Shown here one piece after another: positions 1 to 12,023 of a DNA stretch of 64,000 bases. Origin of the DNA: Vreelandella aquamarina (GTDB lineage: Bacteria; Pseudomonadota; Gammaproteobacteria; Pseudomonadales; Halomonadaceae); contig NZ_FODB01000007.1 of assembly GCF_900110265.1 (NCBI RefSeq), forward strand, positions 19,912 to 83,911, given 5' to 3'. The notes beneath the pieces are model-generated. The model worked only from the letters and a program-made list of their open reading frames with translations, was not told the DNA's origin and did no database searches. How positions within the stretch are numbered: the stretch's first letter is position 1; each line of letters starts with the position of its first letter. The translations under genes and the position numbers were made by a program.

Positions 1-163
1 TGTCGCCCAAGATCTGCGAAATGCGGGTGTGAACTGGGTGGATGAGCCGGTAGTAGTCGATAGCGGCCTCGTGACCAGCCGCACACCCAAAGACCTGGAC
101 GCCTTTAATTCCAAACTGCTGGAAGAGCTGCAGGAAGGGCGCCACTCAGGCCAGCACGCTTAA
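1..163 (+). CDS. DJ-1/PfpI family protein (C-terminal end only)
   Basis: Partial gene; the reading frame enters at base 2 and ends with TAA at 161-163. The visible 53 residues include [20 protein letters not shown], the typical C-terminal part of PfpI/YhbO/DJ-1 class I glutamine-amidotransferase-like proteins, where the conserved SR-PxDL stretch follows the last beta strand. Family members act as proteases, deglycases or glyoxalases; the catalytic Cys lies upstream of the window, so the activity cannot be judged here. The stop codon overlaps the ATG of the next gene by one base (TAATG), suggesting co-transcription and translational coupling. Confidence 0.8.
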   Translation, partial: VAQDLRNAGVNWVDEPVVVDSGLVTSRTPKDLDAFNSKLLEELQEGRHSGQHA

Positions 164-1281
164 TGGCGTGGTATCACCAGTGGGCAAGCTTTGCCAAAAG
201 GCTTGCCCACGTTGTTGCAAAACCGATGAAGCGGGACAGTGGCCGCAGCGGGATGATGGTGCATCCCTACCGCGGTTACGGTTCCCAGCGGGAAATCTTT
301 GTGATGGGCCGGGTGTTCCGCCAAGCGGCACTCGGCCGTGCCATTCCTAGACGCGGTATGCTGCGCGATACCGCCGACGTCGCGCGGCGAGTGTTCCGGC
401 GTGGCCTCGCCAATGCCAAAGTCGATATTCGGGTGGGGGGCAATGAGCTCTGTTTAACCACCGACCGAGACGGCTACTTTGATGCCCACCTGCCGATTAG
501 TACGCCTTTGCCGGTCGATGTTTCCTGGCATCGCGCCGATATTTTGGTCCATGCCGAGGGGCACCCACCGATCCGTACCAGCGTAGAAGTGTACGTACCG
601 CCTCCTGAGGCGGACCTGTTGGTGATCAGCGATATCGACGATACGGTGATGTTCACCGGCGTGGCGGAAAAGTTTAAAATGCTTTACCGACTGTTTGTGC
701 GCAAGCCCCACCGACGGACGGCGTTTCCCGGTGTAGCATCGCTCTATCAGGCGCTTTACCGTGGGCAGACCGAAAAGGCCGAGCGGCCGATTCTTTATGT
801 TTCTCGTGGCCCGTGGGCGATTTATGAAATGTTGGAAGCTTTCTTCCAAATCAACCGGATTCCAGTGGGTCCTATTCTGTTTTTACGGGAGTGGGGGATC
901 TCATGGCGTAAGCCGTGGCCCCGCCGAGCGGAGGATCATAAGCGTGACCTGATCGACCGCATGCTGGCGCTGTATGACGACATGCCCTGCATTTTGATTG
1001 GCGATAGCGGCCAGCACGACCCGGAAGTCTACACGGAGGTCGTTAAAGCTTATCCGGATCGGATCAAAGCGATTTATATTCGCCGCGTCGACAGCGACCC
1101 CCAGCGGGAAGCCGCCATTCAGCGTCTGCGCGATGAGTTAGCCCATACCGATTGTGAGCTGGTCTTGGCCGTAGATAGCATTTTGATGGCAGAGCATGCC
1201 CACGCCAAAGGCGATATCTCCGCCCGCGGGCTGCAAGCGGTTCAGCGCGACGTCGAAGCCCATCGTAACGAGCCTGACTAA
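163..1281 (+). CDS. App1-like (DUF2183) phosphatase domain protein
   Basis: 372 residues. The central motif SDIDDTV (D157 and D159 as the HAD-type catalytic pair) and the later GDSGQHDPEVY acidic motif mark the catalytic domain shared with yeast phosphatidate phosphatase App1 (DUF2183). About 150 residues precede it, including a beta-rich stretch with a DRDGYF segment. In yeast App1 dephosphorylates phosphatidic acid; for the bacterial proteins the substrate is generally unproven, so a lipid phosphatase role is inference. The ATG overlaps the stop of the preceding PfpI gene. No signal peptide is evident, so a cytoplasmic location is likely. Confidence 0.75.
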   Translation: MAWYHQWASFAKRLAHVVAKPMKRDSGRSGMMVHPYRGYGSQREIFVMGRVFRQAALGRAIPRRGMLRDTADVARRVFRRGLANAKVDIRVGGNELCLTTDRDGYFDAHLPISTPLPVDVSWHRADILVHAEGHPPIRTSVEVYVPPPEADLLVISDIDDTVMFTGVAEKFKMLYRLFVRKPHRRTAFPGVASLYQALYRGQTEKAERPILYVSRGPWAIYEMLEAFFQINRIPVGPILFLREWGISWRKPWPRRAEDHKRDLIDRMLALYDDMPCILIGDSGQHDPEVYTEVVKAYPDRIKAIYIRRVDSDPQREAAIQRLRDELAHTDCELVLAVDSILMAEHAHAKGDISARGLQAVQRDVEAHRNEPD

Positions 1282-1333
1282 GCTGTGTTCCCCCGCCATT
1301 CGTGGTAAAAATGAGCGTTGATGTCTCTCTTAC

Positions 1334-2029
1334 TTGGCGGGTTCCGGTGTTGTGATGCTCATCCTCTTAATTGTGCTGGCGTTGGCTATTTTTGTGCTGC
1401 CCAACCTATGGGCAAAATGGGTATTAAGGCGCCATACCCGAGGGCGTGATGATTACCCAGGTACCGGTGCGGAATTGGCCAAACATCTGCTGCGCCGTAT
1501 GGGTGTGGAGGGCGTACGGGTAGAGCGCACCGAACAGGGCGACCATTACGACCCTGAGGCACGCTGTGTACGCTTAACGCCCGATCACTACGATGGCCGT
1601 TCGCTTACGGCGGTAACCGTTGCCGCCCATGAGGTGGGCCATGCTATTCAGCACCATGAAGGTTATGCGCCGCTGCTGGCCCGCAGCCGTTTGGTGCAAG
1701 TGGCGCAAAAAGCGGAAAAGCTAGGCGCTATTTTGATGATGGCCGCGCCGTTTCTGTTCCTGCTGACGCGGCTACCCGGTGGGCTTGCGATGATAGTCGT
1801 CATGGCGGTGATTAGCTTCGGCACCGCCGCGCTGGTGCATCTGGTCACGCTGCCGGTGGAGTTCGATGCCAGTTTCAATCGTGCGTTACCGTTGTTGAAA
1901 GAGTACGTGCCGCCTGCCGATATGGCCGGTGCCCGCCACGTACTCACCGCCTGCGCCTTTACCTATGTGGCCGCGTCGCTAGCCAGCGTGATGAACCTGG
2001 GTCGCTGGCTGGTGATTTTAAGGCGCTGA
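1334..2029 (+). CDS. Membrane-bound neutral zinc metallopeptidase (YugP-like)
   Basis: 231 residues if the TTG at 1334 is used; the in-frame ATG at 1355 would give MLILLIVLA, closer to how family members begin, and neither has a clear ribosome site. An N-terminal membrane segment (about residues 5-25) is followed by the zinc motif AAHEVGHAIQH (HExxH) near residue 100 and two further hydrophobic segments around residues 130-170, with a last one near the C terminus. This is the layout of the YugP/Zn_peptidase_2 family of inner-membrane proteases. The substrate is unknown. The protein lacks an obvious operon partner; it starts 52 bp after the App1-like gene on the same strand. Confidence 0.75.
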   Translation: MAGSGVVMLILLIVLALAIFVLPNLWAKWVLRRHTRGRDDYPGTGAELAKHLLRRMGVEGVRVERTEQGDHYDPEARCVRLTPDHYDGRSLTAVTVAAHEVGHAIQHHEGYAPLLARSRLVQVAQKAEKLGAILMMAAPFLFLLTRLPGGLAMIVVMAVISFGTAALVHLVTLPVEFDASFNRALPLLKEYVPPADMAGARHVLTACAFTYVAASLASVMNLGRWLVILRR

Positions 2030-2067
2030 TTTAAAAGTGCTGATTTAAAAGTACTGGTTTAAAAATG
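2026..2067 (+). repeat. Three tandem imperfect 14-bp repeats
   Basis: Three adjacent 14-bp units read CTGATTTAAAAGTG (2026-2039), CTGATTTAAAAGTA (2040-2053) and CTGGTTTAAAAATG (2054-2067). The first contains the stop codon of the metallopeptidase gene; the others fill the short gap to the convergent cmoB gene. The first two units differ at one base, the third at three or four. The units are AT-rich against a GC-rich background. Likely a small slippage duplication; no function is evident. Confidence 0.85.
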
Positions 2068-2085
2068 GTGGGCGGCCATCACTCA

Positions 2086-3096
2086 CTACTCCGGCTTGTT
2101 CGCCAGAATCACCGCACGGCGTGGGGCGGGGTAGCCTTCAATGGTGCGGCTGCGGTCATTCGGGTCGAGGAAGTCCGCCAGCGACTGGTAGGTCATCCAC
2201 TCGGTGGAGCGCTGCTCATCGAGCGTCGTCATCGCTTCATCTACCACCCGTACATTGGTGAAGCCGCAGCGCTCCAGCCAGTGGCACAGTGCTTTGGAGG
2301 AAGGCAGAAAGTAGACGTTGGGCATGGCGGCGTAGCGCTCGCCGGGTACGAATACGGTCTGCTCATCGCCTTCTACCACCAGCGTTTCCAGCACCAGCTC
2401 ACCGCCGGGGGCCAGCGCGCCTTTTAGCTGTTGCAGGTGCTCAAGGGGCGAAGGGCGGTGGTACAGCACGCCCATGGAGAACACCGTGTCGAAGAAGCCC
2501 AGGTTTTCCGGTATGTCCTCGATACCCACCGGCAGAAACTGTGTACGTCCTTCATCGGCGTTGCCGACAAAGTGGCGCACCGCCTGAAACTGCCAGTAAA
2601 AGCGTGGGGAAGGGTCAATCACCAACACGAAAGCCGCGCCTGCACCCGCCATACGCCAGGCGTGGTAGCCGCTGCCGCCGCCCACGTCCAGCACTTTGCG
2701 GTACTTCAACGGCGCGAGATGCGGCGCGACGCGTTGCCATTTCCAGTCAGAGCGCCACTCGGTATTGATCTCGATACCACCCAGGTTGAATGGCCCTTTG
2801 CGCCACGGGGCCAGCTTGCGCAGCAGATTGAAGCACTGGCGCTGCTGGCTGTCGGTGAGGTCTATTTCCACCGTCAGCGTGTCGCTGTTTAGATCCACAC
2901 GGCGCTCTTCCGGCAATGGCGGCAGCTTGGCCACGGCTTTTTCCCAGGCAGAGAGATCGCCGTGGCGCTGGCGGTCCAGCCCGCTGGAGAGCTGCTCGGG
3001 GAGCTTGGCAAGCCAGGGCGTGAGCGAGGCATCTTGAGTGGCCTGATCTAAAAACGCTTGATACAGCACGCGATGATCGTCGGGGAGTAGCGCCAC
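2086..3096 (-). CDS. cmoB: tRNA U34 carboxymethyltransferase CmoB
   Basis: 336 residues, GTG start. CmoB transfers a carboxymethyl group from carboxy-S-adenosylmethionine to 5-hydroxyuridine at the tRNA wobble position, giving cmo5U. Support: the SAM-fold motif KVLDVGGGSGYHAWRM near residue 135, VLVIDPSPRFYWQF after it, and FSMGVLYHRPSPLEHL, all typical of CmoB, and a length close to the usual 323. It follows cmoA, which makes the cofactor: the cmoA stop and this GTG are separated by one base, with AAGGAGGG just before the junction as a strong ribosome site. The two genes clearly form an operon. Confidence 0.95.
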   Translation of the reverse strand: MALLPDDHRVLYQAFLDQATQDASLTPWLAKLPEQLSSGLDRQRHGDLSAWEKAVAKLPPLPEERRVDLNSDTLTVEIDLTDSQQRQCFNLLRKLAPWRKGPFNLGGIEINTEWRSDWKWQRVAPHLAPLKYRKVLDVGGGSGYHAWRMAGAGAAFVLVIDPSPRFYWQFQAVRHFVGNADEGRTQFLPVGIEDIPENLGFFDTVFSMGVLYHRPSPLEHLQQLKGALAPGGELVLETLVVEGDEQTVFVPGERYAAMPNVYFLPSSKALCHWLERCGFTNVRVVDEAMTTLDEQRSTEWMTYQSLADFLDPNDRSRTIEGYPAPRRAVILANKPE

Positions 3097-3097
3097 C

Positions 3098-3841
3098 TTA
3101 ACCCTCCTTAAAGGCGATCAGCGAGGTGAAGTTCAGGTACTGGAACCAGGTCATGGAGCGGGGAAAACCCGCCAGCGACAAGCGCTCGTGCAGCGCATCG
3201 AGCGTATCGGGAATCAGCACGTTCTCAAGCGCGGTGCGCTTTTGGCTGATCTCCATATCGCTGTAGCCATTGGCACGCTTGAAGTCGTGGTAGCGCTCGA
3301 CCCGCCAAGCGTTGTCGCGCTCGTCGGCATCGACGGTTTTTTCCGAAAGAATCAGCACGCCGCCGGGCTCAAGCGTGTTGTAAAGCCGCGTGAGTAGCGC
3401 ATCACGATCGGCCGGTGGCAAAAACTGCAGCGTGAAGTTGAGAATAATCATCCCCGAAGGCGCATACTCGTAGGTACGAATATCGGCTTCTTCCACCTGC
3501 ATGGAGTGCTCGGGGCACTCATCGAGAAAGGTCTGCTTGGCTCGGGCGGCCATGGCCGGGGAAAGGTCGATACCGGTATAGCGGAACGCATCGGCGGGCA
3601 GCGCGCCTGCCAGGGCGAGTCCGGATGCGCCCAGCGAGCAGCCCAGATCATAAACATGGGCACCGTGGCGCAGGTGGCGTTTGGCAATCAGGCTCAGCAT
3701 GCCCAGAATTTGGCCGTAGCCGGGCACCGAGCGGCGGATCATGTCGGGGAAGCACGCGACGACCTGCTCGTCAAAGGAGAACCTAGCCACCTTGTCTAGG
3801 GGTGTTGAAAAGATAGCGTCGCGGTAAGATGCATCACTCAT
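3098..3841 (-). CDS. cmoA: Carboxy-S-adenosyl-L-methionine synthase CmoA
   Basis: 247 residues from the ATG at 3841 ([11 protein letters not shown]), the same length as E. coli CmoA. A longer frame up to 3955 exists, but its extra 38 residues have no family match. CmoA converts SAM and prephenate to carboxy-SAM, the donor used by CmoB. Diagnostic stretches are [19 protein letters not shown] and [13 protein letters not shown] (SAM site), then [10 protein letters not shown] and the conserved LSEKT segment. First gene of the cmoA-cmoB operon, divergent from pgi across a gap of about 114 bp that should hold both promoters. Confidence 0.95.
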   Translation of the reverse strand: MSDASYRDAIFSTPLDKVARFSFDEQVVACFPDMIRRSVPGYGQILGMLSLIAKRHLRHGAHVYDLGCSLGASGLALAGALPADAFRYTGIDLSPAMAARAKQTFLDECPEHSMQVEEADIRTYEYAPSGMIILNFTLQFLPPADRDALLTRLYNTLEPGGVLILSEKTVDADERDNAWRVERYHDFKRANGYSDMEISQKRTALENVLIPDTLDALHERLSLAGFPRSMTWFQYLNFTSLIAFKEG

Positions 3842-3955
3842 GGGCAAGCCAGGATGGTTAATGAGGCTGCGTAGTTTACGCGCCCTTGTTAACGCAGAAC
3901 AGGCCTGATCAACACAGATTCCTGCCTCACGGAACGACGCCACAGGAGAAGGCAC

Positions 3956-5659
3956 ATGGCTTCAGCAACAGCAACTCCCGATACGCTACCCGCTTGGCAA
4001 ACGCTCTCACAGCACGCCCAGGCGCTTAAGCATGTCCACTTGAAAAACCTGTTTGGGGATGACCCTGGCCGTTGGCAGCACTTTACTCGTCAGGTGGCGG
4101 GGCTCACTCTCGATCTTTCCAAGCAGCGTTGGGACGACGATACGCTGGAGCACCTGCTGGCGCTGGCTCAAGAGGCGGGCGTGCCAGGGGCCATCGAGGC
4201 GCTGCTGAGCGGTAAGCGGGTGAACGTCAGTGAGAACCGCCCAGCGCTGCATACCGCCTTGCGCCTACCTGCGGATGCGAGCCTGGAAGTGGAAGGCGAA
4301 GATATCGTCGGGGCCGTGCATGACAGCTTGGCGCAAATGGAGCGCCTAGTTCAGCGGCTACATGCGGGCCAGTGGCGTGGGGCCACCGGCAAGCCTATTC
4401 GTCACGTGGTGAATTTAGGCGTGGGCGGCTCGGATTTAGGGCCGCTGATGGTGACCCATGCCCTCGCGGACTATCGCCCCAGCGATATTCACCCGGTGGA
4501 GGTGCATTTTGCCTCCACGATGGATGGCTCCCAATTGGCGGACTACCTCAGCCGGTTCAATCCTGAAACCACGCTGTTTGTGCTGTCGTCCAAGTCGTTC
4601 ACCACCATTGATACGCTCTCCAACGCCAACACGGCCCGCGACTGGCTAATCGGGCGGCTTACACAGCACGCCGACCTGCCAGAAGTCAGCCCCCATGCCA
4701 AACCGATCAGCGCAGAGCTGATTGTGCGCCAGCACTTTATTGGTGTATCCGCCAGCCCTGACAAGATGAGCGAGTGGGGGATTGCCCCGGACCACCAGCT
4801 GATGTTTTGGGAGTGGGTCGGCGGGCGCTACTCGCTGTGGGGCACCATTGGGCTGCCGATTGCGCTGGTCATTGGCATGGAGAACTTCCGCGAACTGTTG
4901 GCGGGCGCCCATGCTATGGATAGCCACTTCCGCGATGCGCCACTGGAGGACAATCTGCCGGTGTTACTGGGCTTGGCAGGCATCTGGAACGTGAACTTTC
5001 TGGATATTCGCGCCCACTCAATTCTGCCCTACGACGGGCGGCTTGAGTACTTTGCCGCTTACCTCGAACAGCTCGAAATGGAGTCCAATGGCAAATCGGT
5101 GACGCGCCAGGGCCAAGCGGTGAACTACTCCACCTGCCCGGTGCTGTGGGGCCAGTTGGGCCCTAATGCCCAGCATGCGTTTTATCAACTGCTTCACCAG
5201 GGCACGCAGCCGGTGGTGTGCGATTTTATCGCGCCGCTTAAGCGTTACGATGAGGTCGAAAATCTGGATACCCGCCGCCATTTGAAGTCGCAGCATCGCT
5301 TGGCGCTGGCCAACTGTTTTGCCCAGTCCCGTGTGCTGATGTTGGGCGACGATGCGCTGGAAGAGGATGGCCCTCGCCCCGAACACAAGCGCTACCGGGG
5401 TAATCAGCCCTCTTCAACGGTGCTGCTGGATAAGCTCACGCCTGCCACGCTAGGGTCGTTGATAGCGCTGTATGAACACAAAGTCTTCGTGCAGGCCGTG
5501 ATTTGGGATATCAATCCCTTCGACCAGTGGGGGGTTGAGCTTGGCAAACAAATTGCCACTGACACCCAGGCCATTATCGACGGTGAAAAGAGTATCAGCC
5601 GTATGGATGCTTCCAGCCGTGGCTTGATTGAAGCGTTTTGGGCCGCCGAGCAGGAGTAG
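3956..5659 (+). CDS. pgi: Glucose-6-phosphate isomerase
   Basis: 567 residues, slightly longer than E. coli Pgi (549). Cytoplasmic enzyme interconverting glucose 6-phosphate and fructose 6-phosphate. Signatures present: [15 protein letters not shown] (sugar-phosphate site), [13 protein letters not shown], the PGI motif [16 protein letters not shown] and [15 protein letters not shown] near the C terminus; catalytic Glu lies in [11 protein letters not shown]. The ATG is preceded by AGGAGA at a good distance. Divergent from cmoA; monocistronic as far as can be seen, with 169 bp before parE. Confidence 0.97.
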   Translation: MASATATPDTLPAWQTLSQHAQALKHVHLKNLFGDDPGRWQHFTRQVAGLTLDLSKQRWDDDTLEHLLALAQEAGVPGAIEALLSGKRVNVSENRPALHTALRLPADASLEVEGEDIVGAVHDSLAQMERLVQRLHAGQWRGATGKPIRHVVNLGVGGSDLGPLMVTHALADYRPSDIHPVEVHFASTMDGSQLADYLSRFNPETTLFVLSSKSFTTIDTLSNANTARDWLIGRLTQHADLPEVSPHAKPISAELIVRQHFIGVSASPDKMSEWGIAPDHQLMFWEWVGGRYSLWGTIGLPIALVIGMENFRELLAGAHAMDSHFRDAPLEDNLPVLLGLAGIWNVNFLDIRAHSILPYDGRLEYFAAYLEQLEMESNGKSVTRQGQAVNYSTCPVLWGQLGPNAQHAFYQLLHQGTQPVVCDFIAPLKRYDEVENLDTRRHLKSQHRLALANCFAQSRVLMLGDDALEEDGPRPEHKRYRGNQPSSTVLLDKLTPATLGSLIALYEHKVFVQAVIWDINPFDQWGVELGKQIATDTQAIIDGEKSISRMDASSRGLIEAFWAAEQE

Positions 5660-5765
5660 AGTGCTCAATTCATATGGCTGGATATACAGCTTTTTGGTTT
5701 TCAGCTATCCTATGTGCTTTTCCAAGCGGCCCTATTTTAAGAGTACTCAAGAGGCCGTCCTGTGA

Positions 5766-7724
<1,959 letters not shown>

Positions 7725-7731
7725 CCCCCCG

Positions 7732-9984
7732 ATGACCATGGATATTCAGGTAGCGGAAGGCGACGTCGAGCGTCTGTCCCTGCGCGATTACACCGAAAAA
7801 GCGTACCTCGACTACTCGATGTACGTCATTCTAGACCGCGCCTTACCCAACATTGGCGATGGCATGAAACCCGTGCAGCGGCGGATCATCTACGCCATGC
7901 GCGAGCTGGCGCTGCATGCCAATGCCAAGTACAAGAAGTCGGCGCGTACCGTCGGTGACGTACTGGGTAAGTTCCACCCCCATGGGGACAGCGCCTGCTA
8001 TGAAGCCATGGTACTGATGGCGCAGTCGTTCAGCTACCGCTACCCGCTGGTGGATGGCCAGGGTAACTGGGGTAGCCCAGACGACCCGAAATCTTTCGCG
8101 GCCATGCGCTACACCGAGGCCAAGCTTTCCAAATTTGCCGACGTGCTGCTGAGTGAATTGGGCCAGGGCACCGTAGAGTGGGCGCCGAACTTCGATGGCA
8201 CCATGCAAGAGCCTGTAGTACTGCCCGCGCGGTTGCCCCACGTGCTGCTCAACGGCGGCACCGGTATTGCGGTGGGCATGGCGACCGATATTCCGCCCCA
8301 TAACGTCTCGGAAGTGGTGGAAGCCACTTGCCACCTGCTGCGTCATCCCGAGGCCACCACGACGGATTTGATGGCGTTCGTGCCTGCACCGGATTTCCCG
8401 ACGGATGCAGAAATCATCACGCCGAAAGCGGATCTGCGTAAGCTCTATGAGACTGGCCGAGGCTCGGTCAAATTACGCGCCCGCTATGTACGTGAAGACG
8501 CCAATATCGTCATTACTGCCGTGCCTTATCAGGTCAGCGGTGCCAAAGTATTGGAGCAAATCGCCGCGCAAATGCAGGCGAAAAAGCTGCCTATGGTGGC
8601 CGACCTGCGCGATGAATCGACCCATGAAGAGCCAACCCGCTTGGTGATTGAGCCGCGCTCGAGCCGTGTGGATGTCGAAGCGCTGATGGCGCACCTGTTT
8701 GCCACTACGGATCTGGAAAAGAACGTGCGGGTGAACATGAACGTGATTGGCCTGGATGGCCGTCCACGGGTGATGCCGCTGACCGATATGCTGGGTGAGT
8801 GGCTGCGGTTTCGCCGTGCAACGGTGCGTCGCCGCCTTGAGCACCGTTTAGGCAAAGTGGAAGATCGCCTGCATATTCTAGAAGGCCTACTGACCGCTTA
8901 CCTGAATATTGATGAGGTGATCCGCATCATCCGCGAAGAGGATGAGCCCAAGCCTGCCCTGATGAGCACCTTTGGCCTGACCGAGCGTCAGGCTGAAGCC
9001 ATTCTTGAGCTGCGTCTGCGCCATCTTGCCAAGCTGGAAGAGATGAAGATTCGCGGCGAGCAGGATGAGCTGGAAAAAGAGCGTAAAACCCTGCAGGGGC
9101 TGCTGGGTAGCGAAGCCAAGCTCACCACGCTGATCGAGAAAGAGATCCGCGCAGCGGGTAAAGAGCACGGCGACGAACGCCGTTCGCCGCTGGTGGAGCG
9201 CAGCGAGGCTAAAGCGCTCTCCGAGGTGGAGCTGCTAGGTGCCGACCCGATTACCGTCGTGCTGTCGGATAAAGGCTGGATTCGTGCTGCCAAAGGCCAC
9301 GATATCGACCCCGAAGGGCTCTCCTACAAAGCGGGGGATAGTTTCCGACTAGCCGCTCGGGGTAAAACCAACCAGCCGCTGGTGCTGCTGGACGATACAG
9401 GCCGCGCCTATACCCTGGCGGCGCACAATTTACCCAGCGCCCGAGGGCAGGGAGAGCCGGTGACCGGTCGGGTGAACGTGGCAGCGGGGGCGCAGATGGC
9501 GGGTCTGATGCTCGCGCCGCCCACCCAACGCTATCTTCTGGCCAGCGACGGCGGCTATGGGTTTGTGGCCCAGCTCGAAGCGCTCACCGGCAAAAACAAA
9601 GCGGGTAAAGCCGTGCTCAGCGTGCCGAAAGGCTGCAGCGTCATGCCGCCCGTGGAGGTGCCGGAGGGCGAAGGGCTGTGGGTGGCTTCGGTTTCCAACG
9701 AAGGGCGGCTGCTGCTCTTCCCGCTAGACCAGTTGCCCGAGATGGCCAAGGGCAAGGGCAACAAGATGCTCGATATCCCCGGCCCCCGGGCGGCGCGGCG
9801 CGAAGAGTTCCTGCGTGATATCGCCATTGTGCCGGAAGGCGGAGAGCTGATCATTCATGCGGGTAAGCGCAAACTGACCCTCAAGGCGGATGATCTCGCG
9901 TATTATCGTGGGGAGCGTGGCAGAAGGGGCAGCAAGCTGCCGCGTGGTTTCCAAAAAGTTGATCGTTTAGAAGCAGGGGAGTAA
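7732..9984 (+). CDS. parC: DNA topoisomerase IV subunit A
   Basis: 750 residues from the ATG at 7732 ([15 protein letters not shown]); E. coli ParC has 752. The GAGGT at 7717 serves as ribosome site, which argues against the TTG at 7714. Cleavage subunit of topoisomerase IV: the quinolone-determining region reads [15 protein letters not shown] and the catalytic tyrosine is in [11 protein letters not shown]. The C-terminal part forms the DNA-wrapping beta-propeller. The presence of parE directly upstream distinguishes it from gyrA. Confidence 0.96.
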   Translation: MTMDIQVAEGDVERLSLRDYTEKAYLDYSMYVILDRALPNIGDGMKPVQRRIIYAMRELALHANAKYKKSARTVGDVLGKFHPHGDSACYEAMVLMAQSFSYRYPLVDGQGNWGSPDDPKSFAAMRYTEAKLSKFADVLLSELGQGTVEWAPNFDGTMQEPVVLPARLPHVLLNGGTGIAVGMATDIPPHNVSEVVEATCHLLRHPEATTTDLMAFVPAPDFPTDAEIITPKADLRKLYETGRGSVKLRARYVREDANIVITAVPYQVSGAKVLEQIAAQMQAKKLPMVADLRDESTHEEPTRLVIEPRSSRVDVEALMAHLFATTDLEKNVRVNMNVIGLDGRPRVMPLTDMLGEWLRFRRATVRRRLEHRLGKVEDRLHILEGLLTAYLNIDEVIRIIREEDEPKPALMSTFGLTERQAEAILELRLRHLAKLEEMKIRGEQDELEKERKTLQGLLGSEAKLTTLIEKEIRAAGKEHGDERRSPLVERSEAKALSEVELLGADPITVVLSDKGWIRAAKGHDIDPEGLSYKAGDSFRLAARGKTNQPLVLLDDTGRAYTLAAHNLPSARGQGEPVTGRVNVAAGAQMAGLMLAPPTQRYLLASDGGYGFVAQLEALTGKNKAGKAVLSVPKGCSVMPPVEVPEGEGLWVASVSNEGRLLLFPLDQLPEMAKGKGNKMLDIPGPRAARREEFLRDIAIVPEGGELIIHAGKRKLTLKADDLAYYRGERGRRGSKLPRGFQKVDRLEAGE

Positions 9985-9987
9985 CGG

Positions 9988-10905
9988 ATGGCACGCGGAA
10001 ATATTCTGGTCACTCTGTTAGCGCCGCGCTTGACCGCCACAATAGAGTCGGCGATGGCGGCGTTAATGGTGCAGTTTGGCCTGCAGGAAGAGCGTCGCCA
10101 GACGTTGGCAGATACGGCACAAGGCGGCGGCATGGATTGCTTGGAGCTTCATTTGAGCGGCGCGCCCGACGAATTAACCGCCCTGCGCCAGGCAGCGTTG
10201 GAACTAGGCGAAACCCACGGTGTGGATCTTGTGGTGCAGCCAGCAAGGCCCGAGGCCACGCCTCGCCTGGTCTGCTTCGATATGGACTCCACGCTGATTA
10301 AAGCGGAAGTCATTGATGAGCTGGCGCGGCGTCATGGAGTGGGGCACGAGGTTTCGGAAGTGACCGAACGCGCCATGCGCGGTGAGCTGGATTTTAAAGC
10401 TAGCTTTCGCGAGCGCATGAGCAAGCTGGAGGGTTTGGAAGAGACGGTGTTGGCCAGTATTGCCGCTGAGCTGCCGCTGATGGATGGCGTTGAGCGTCTG
10501 ATGGTGAATTTGAAGCGCTTGGGCTACCGAACGGTGATCTTGTCTGGCGGCTTCACCTACTTTGCTCGCTACCTTCAGGAGCGGCTTGGCTTTGATGAAA
10601 TTCATGCTAATGAACTCGTCATCCAGCAGGGCAAAGTGACTGGCACGGTGCAGGAGCCCATCGTCGATGCCGAACGTAAAGCGGCTTTGCTTGAGCAAAT
10701 CGCTGAACGGGAAGGGGTGCCGCTGGCGCAAACCGTTGCTGTGGGCGATGGCGCGAACGATCTGAAAATGCTGGCGACGGCGGGCTTAGGCGTGGCGTTT
10801 CGCGCTAAACCGTTGGTACGTGCCGAAGCGCGCCAAGCGATCTCTGTCGCGGGGTTGGATGGCGTGCTTTACCTGCTTGGCTATAGCGACGCTGAGCTAA
10901 CCTAA
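9988..10905 (+). CDS. serB: Phosphoserine phosphatase
   Basis: 305 residues. Last step of serine synthesis: dephosphorylation of phosphoserine. HAD motifs: CFDMDSTLIKAEVIDELA (nucleophile Asp in DMDST, near residue 95), VILSGGFTYFA and VGDGANDLKML. The N-terminal ~85 residues resemble the ACT-like regulatory domain of proteobacterial SerB. Starts three bases after the parC stop, so it may be read through from parC, and is closed by a strong terminator at 10937. Confidence 0.95.
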   Translation: MARGNILVTLLAPRLTATIESAMAALMVQFGLQEERRQTLADTAQGGGMDCLELHLSGAPDELTALRQAALELGETHGVDLVVQPARPEATPRLVCFDMDSTLIKAEVIDELARRHGVGHEVSEVTERAMRGELDFKASFRERMSKLEGLEETVLASIAAELPLMDGVERLMVNLKRLGYRTVILSGGFTYFARYLQERLGFDEIHANELVIQQGKVTGTVQEPIVDAERKAALLEQIAEREGVPLAQTVAVGDGANDLKMLATAGLGVAFRAKPLVRAEARQAISVAGLDGVLYLLGYSDAELT

Positions 10906-10936
10906 GCTAAGCCAGACGACGCGGGTCAACGTAAAA

Positions 10937-10965
10937 CGGCGGTGCTTGTTAGCACCGCCGTTTTT
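10937..10965 (+). terminator. Rho-independent terminator after serB
   Basis: Perfect 10-bp stem CGGCGGTGCT / AGCACCGCCG with a TGTT loop, followed by TTTTT at 10961-10965. It ends the parE-parC-serB run, just before the convergent lipoprotein gene. Confidence 0.93.
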
Positions 10966-10985
10966 GTTGATCAACTGTTCGTCGT

Positions 10986-11837
10986 TTAGCTGTCTGCCGC
11001 TTGGCTATCCGTAGCTTTGGGGCGTATGCCGCCGTACTCGGTGCGCAGCGACTCTAGCCGGGCTGTCTCGCTTTCGGTCAGCGGAGGCGCGTTCCATAGT
11101 GGCTCGCCTTCGGCGTTATTGACGCCCTGCAGCGTGAGCGATAGCTCGGCATTGCGGGGGATTTGATCATTGCCCCAGGGGCCAAAGCGGTTGGGTGCCA
11201 AGCTCCATGTGGCGCTTTCGCCGGGGGCTAAACCGCCGGCAATCACGTAGTAGAAGGTTTCATCTACCCAGGCGATTTCCCGCTCTGGGCTTTCCAGTAG
11301 TCCACGCAGCATGAGCTCTGAAACGGCTTGATCAGCACCGTTCGTCACCGTTAGCTCGATCACGGGTTCCAGCGCGCCGTAGGGGCTGGTGCTGAGGTAG
11401 TAGCGAGCACTATCAATACTGATTTGTGTTAAATGCTCCTGCGCTTGCTGGGCGCTAGTCTGTTTAGCTTCCAGCCGGTTCAGCGTGCGTAGCGCCTGTT
11501 CTCGCTCTCTAGCACGCCGCTGACGCAGCATCTCATCAGCGCGCTCAATAATTTCGTCGCCCGTTAGCCCGTGCATATAGGCATTAGCCGATTCAGCAAT
11601 TTCAGCAGCGTTCATGCGTTGGGGGTTAAAGAGATCGATACCGTTAAACGATGACATGGCTATGATCTTCAGCGCGGTATCAAACTCGTCGCGCTTATAG
11701 GTGGGCAGCGACTCACGCACTTTCTCGATTGAGACCACCGCTGCAGGCATGGAACTCGTATCGACTTTCGGGTCGGAGCAGCCTACGAGTACCAAGGCGG
11801 ATAATGAAAGTGCAGATAGCCTGAGTAGGCTCCACAT
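10986..11837 (-). CDS. Putative lipoprotein of unknown function
   Basis: 283 residues. The N terminus is a lipoprotein signal: MWSLLRLSALSLSALVLVGC with lipobox LVGC, so Cys20 should be acylated; Ser-Asp follow it, and Asp at +2 would favour inner-membrane retention if it were position +2, but Ser is at +2, favouring the outer membrane. Residues about 85-140 are charged and helical (RADEMLRQRRARERE, then a likely coiled coil), and residues 145-265 look beta-rich, like an immunoglobulin-type domain. I do not recognise the family with confidence. Single gene between two terminators, convergent with serB and upstream of the mrp operon's end on the same strand. Confidence 0.6.
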   Translation of the reverse strand: MWSLLRLSALSLSALVLVGCSDPKVDTSSMPAAVVSIEKVRESLPTYKRDEFDTALKIIAMSSFNGIDLFNPQRMNAAEIAESANAYMHGLTGDEIIERADEMLRQRRAREREQALRTLNRLEAKQTSAQQAQEHLTQISIDSARYYLSTSPYGALEPVIELTVTNGADQAVSELMLRGLLESPEREIAWVDETFYYVIAGGLAPGESATWSLAPNRFGPWGNDQIPRNAELSLTLQGVNNAEGEPLWNAPPLTESETARLESLRTEYGGIRPKATDSQAADS

Positions 11838-11973
11838 AGATGTACCTCACCACAAAAAATCAATCGGCAAGAGCTTACCGGAAAGTGGCATCCGCCACTA
11901 CTTTCTCTTGAGAGCAGATCATGCGTGAGGCTGACACTTTTGGTGCTCGCTCAGCGGTTTAGCATAGCGGGCA

Positions 11974-12002
11974 ATAAAAAGCGCTGGCGGTTGCCAGCGC
12001 TT
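11974..12002 (-). terminator. Terminator of the mrp operon
   Basis: 10-bp perfect stem AAGCGCTGGC / GCCAGCGCTT with a 4-base loop (11979-12002). Read on the minus strand it is followed by a run of T. It lies 21 bp after the mrpG stop. Confidence 0.88.
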
Positions 12003-12023
12003 GAGCAAATAGGGCAGCGAAGC

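Noticed and set aside
454..849. Minus-strand open frame of 131 codons opposite the App1-like gene
   Set aside because: Shadow of a convincing plus-strand gene with catalytic motifs; no family features of its own.
5677..5690. LexA-type box CTG...CAG near pgi
   Set aside because: Spacer is 6 bases, the SOS box needs 10.
5677..5695. Terminator after pgi (GCTG...CAGC then TTTTT)
   Set aside because: Only a 4-bp stem; too weak to call. Nothing else recognisable in the 169-bp gap before parE.
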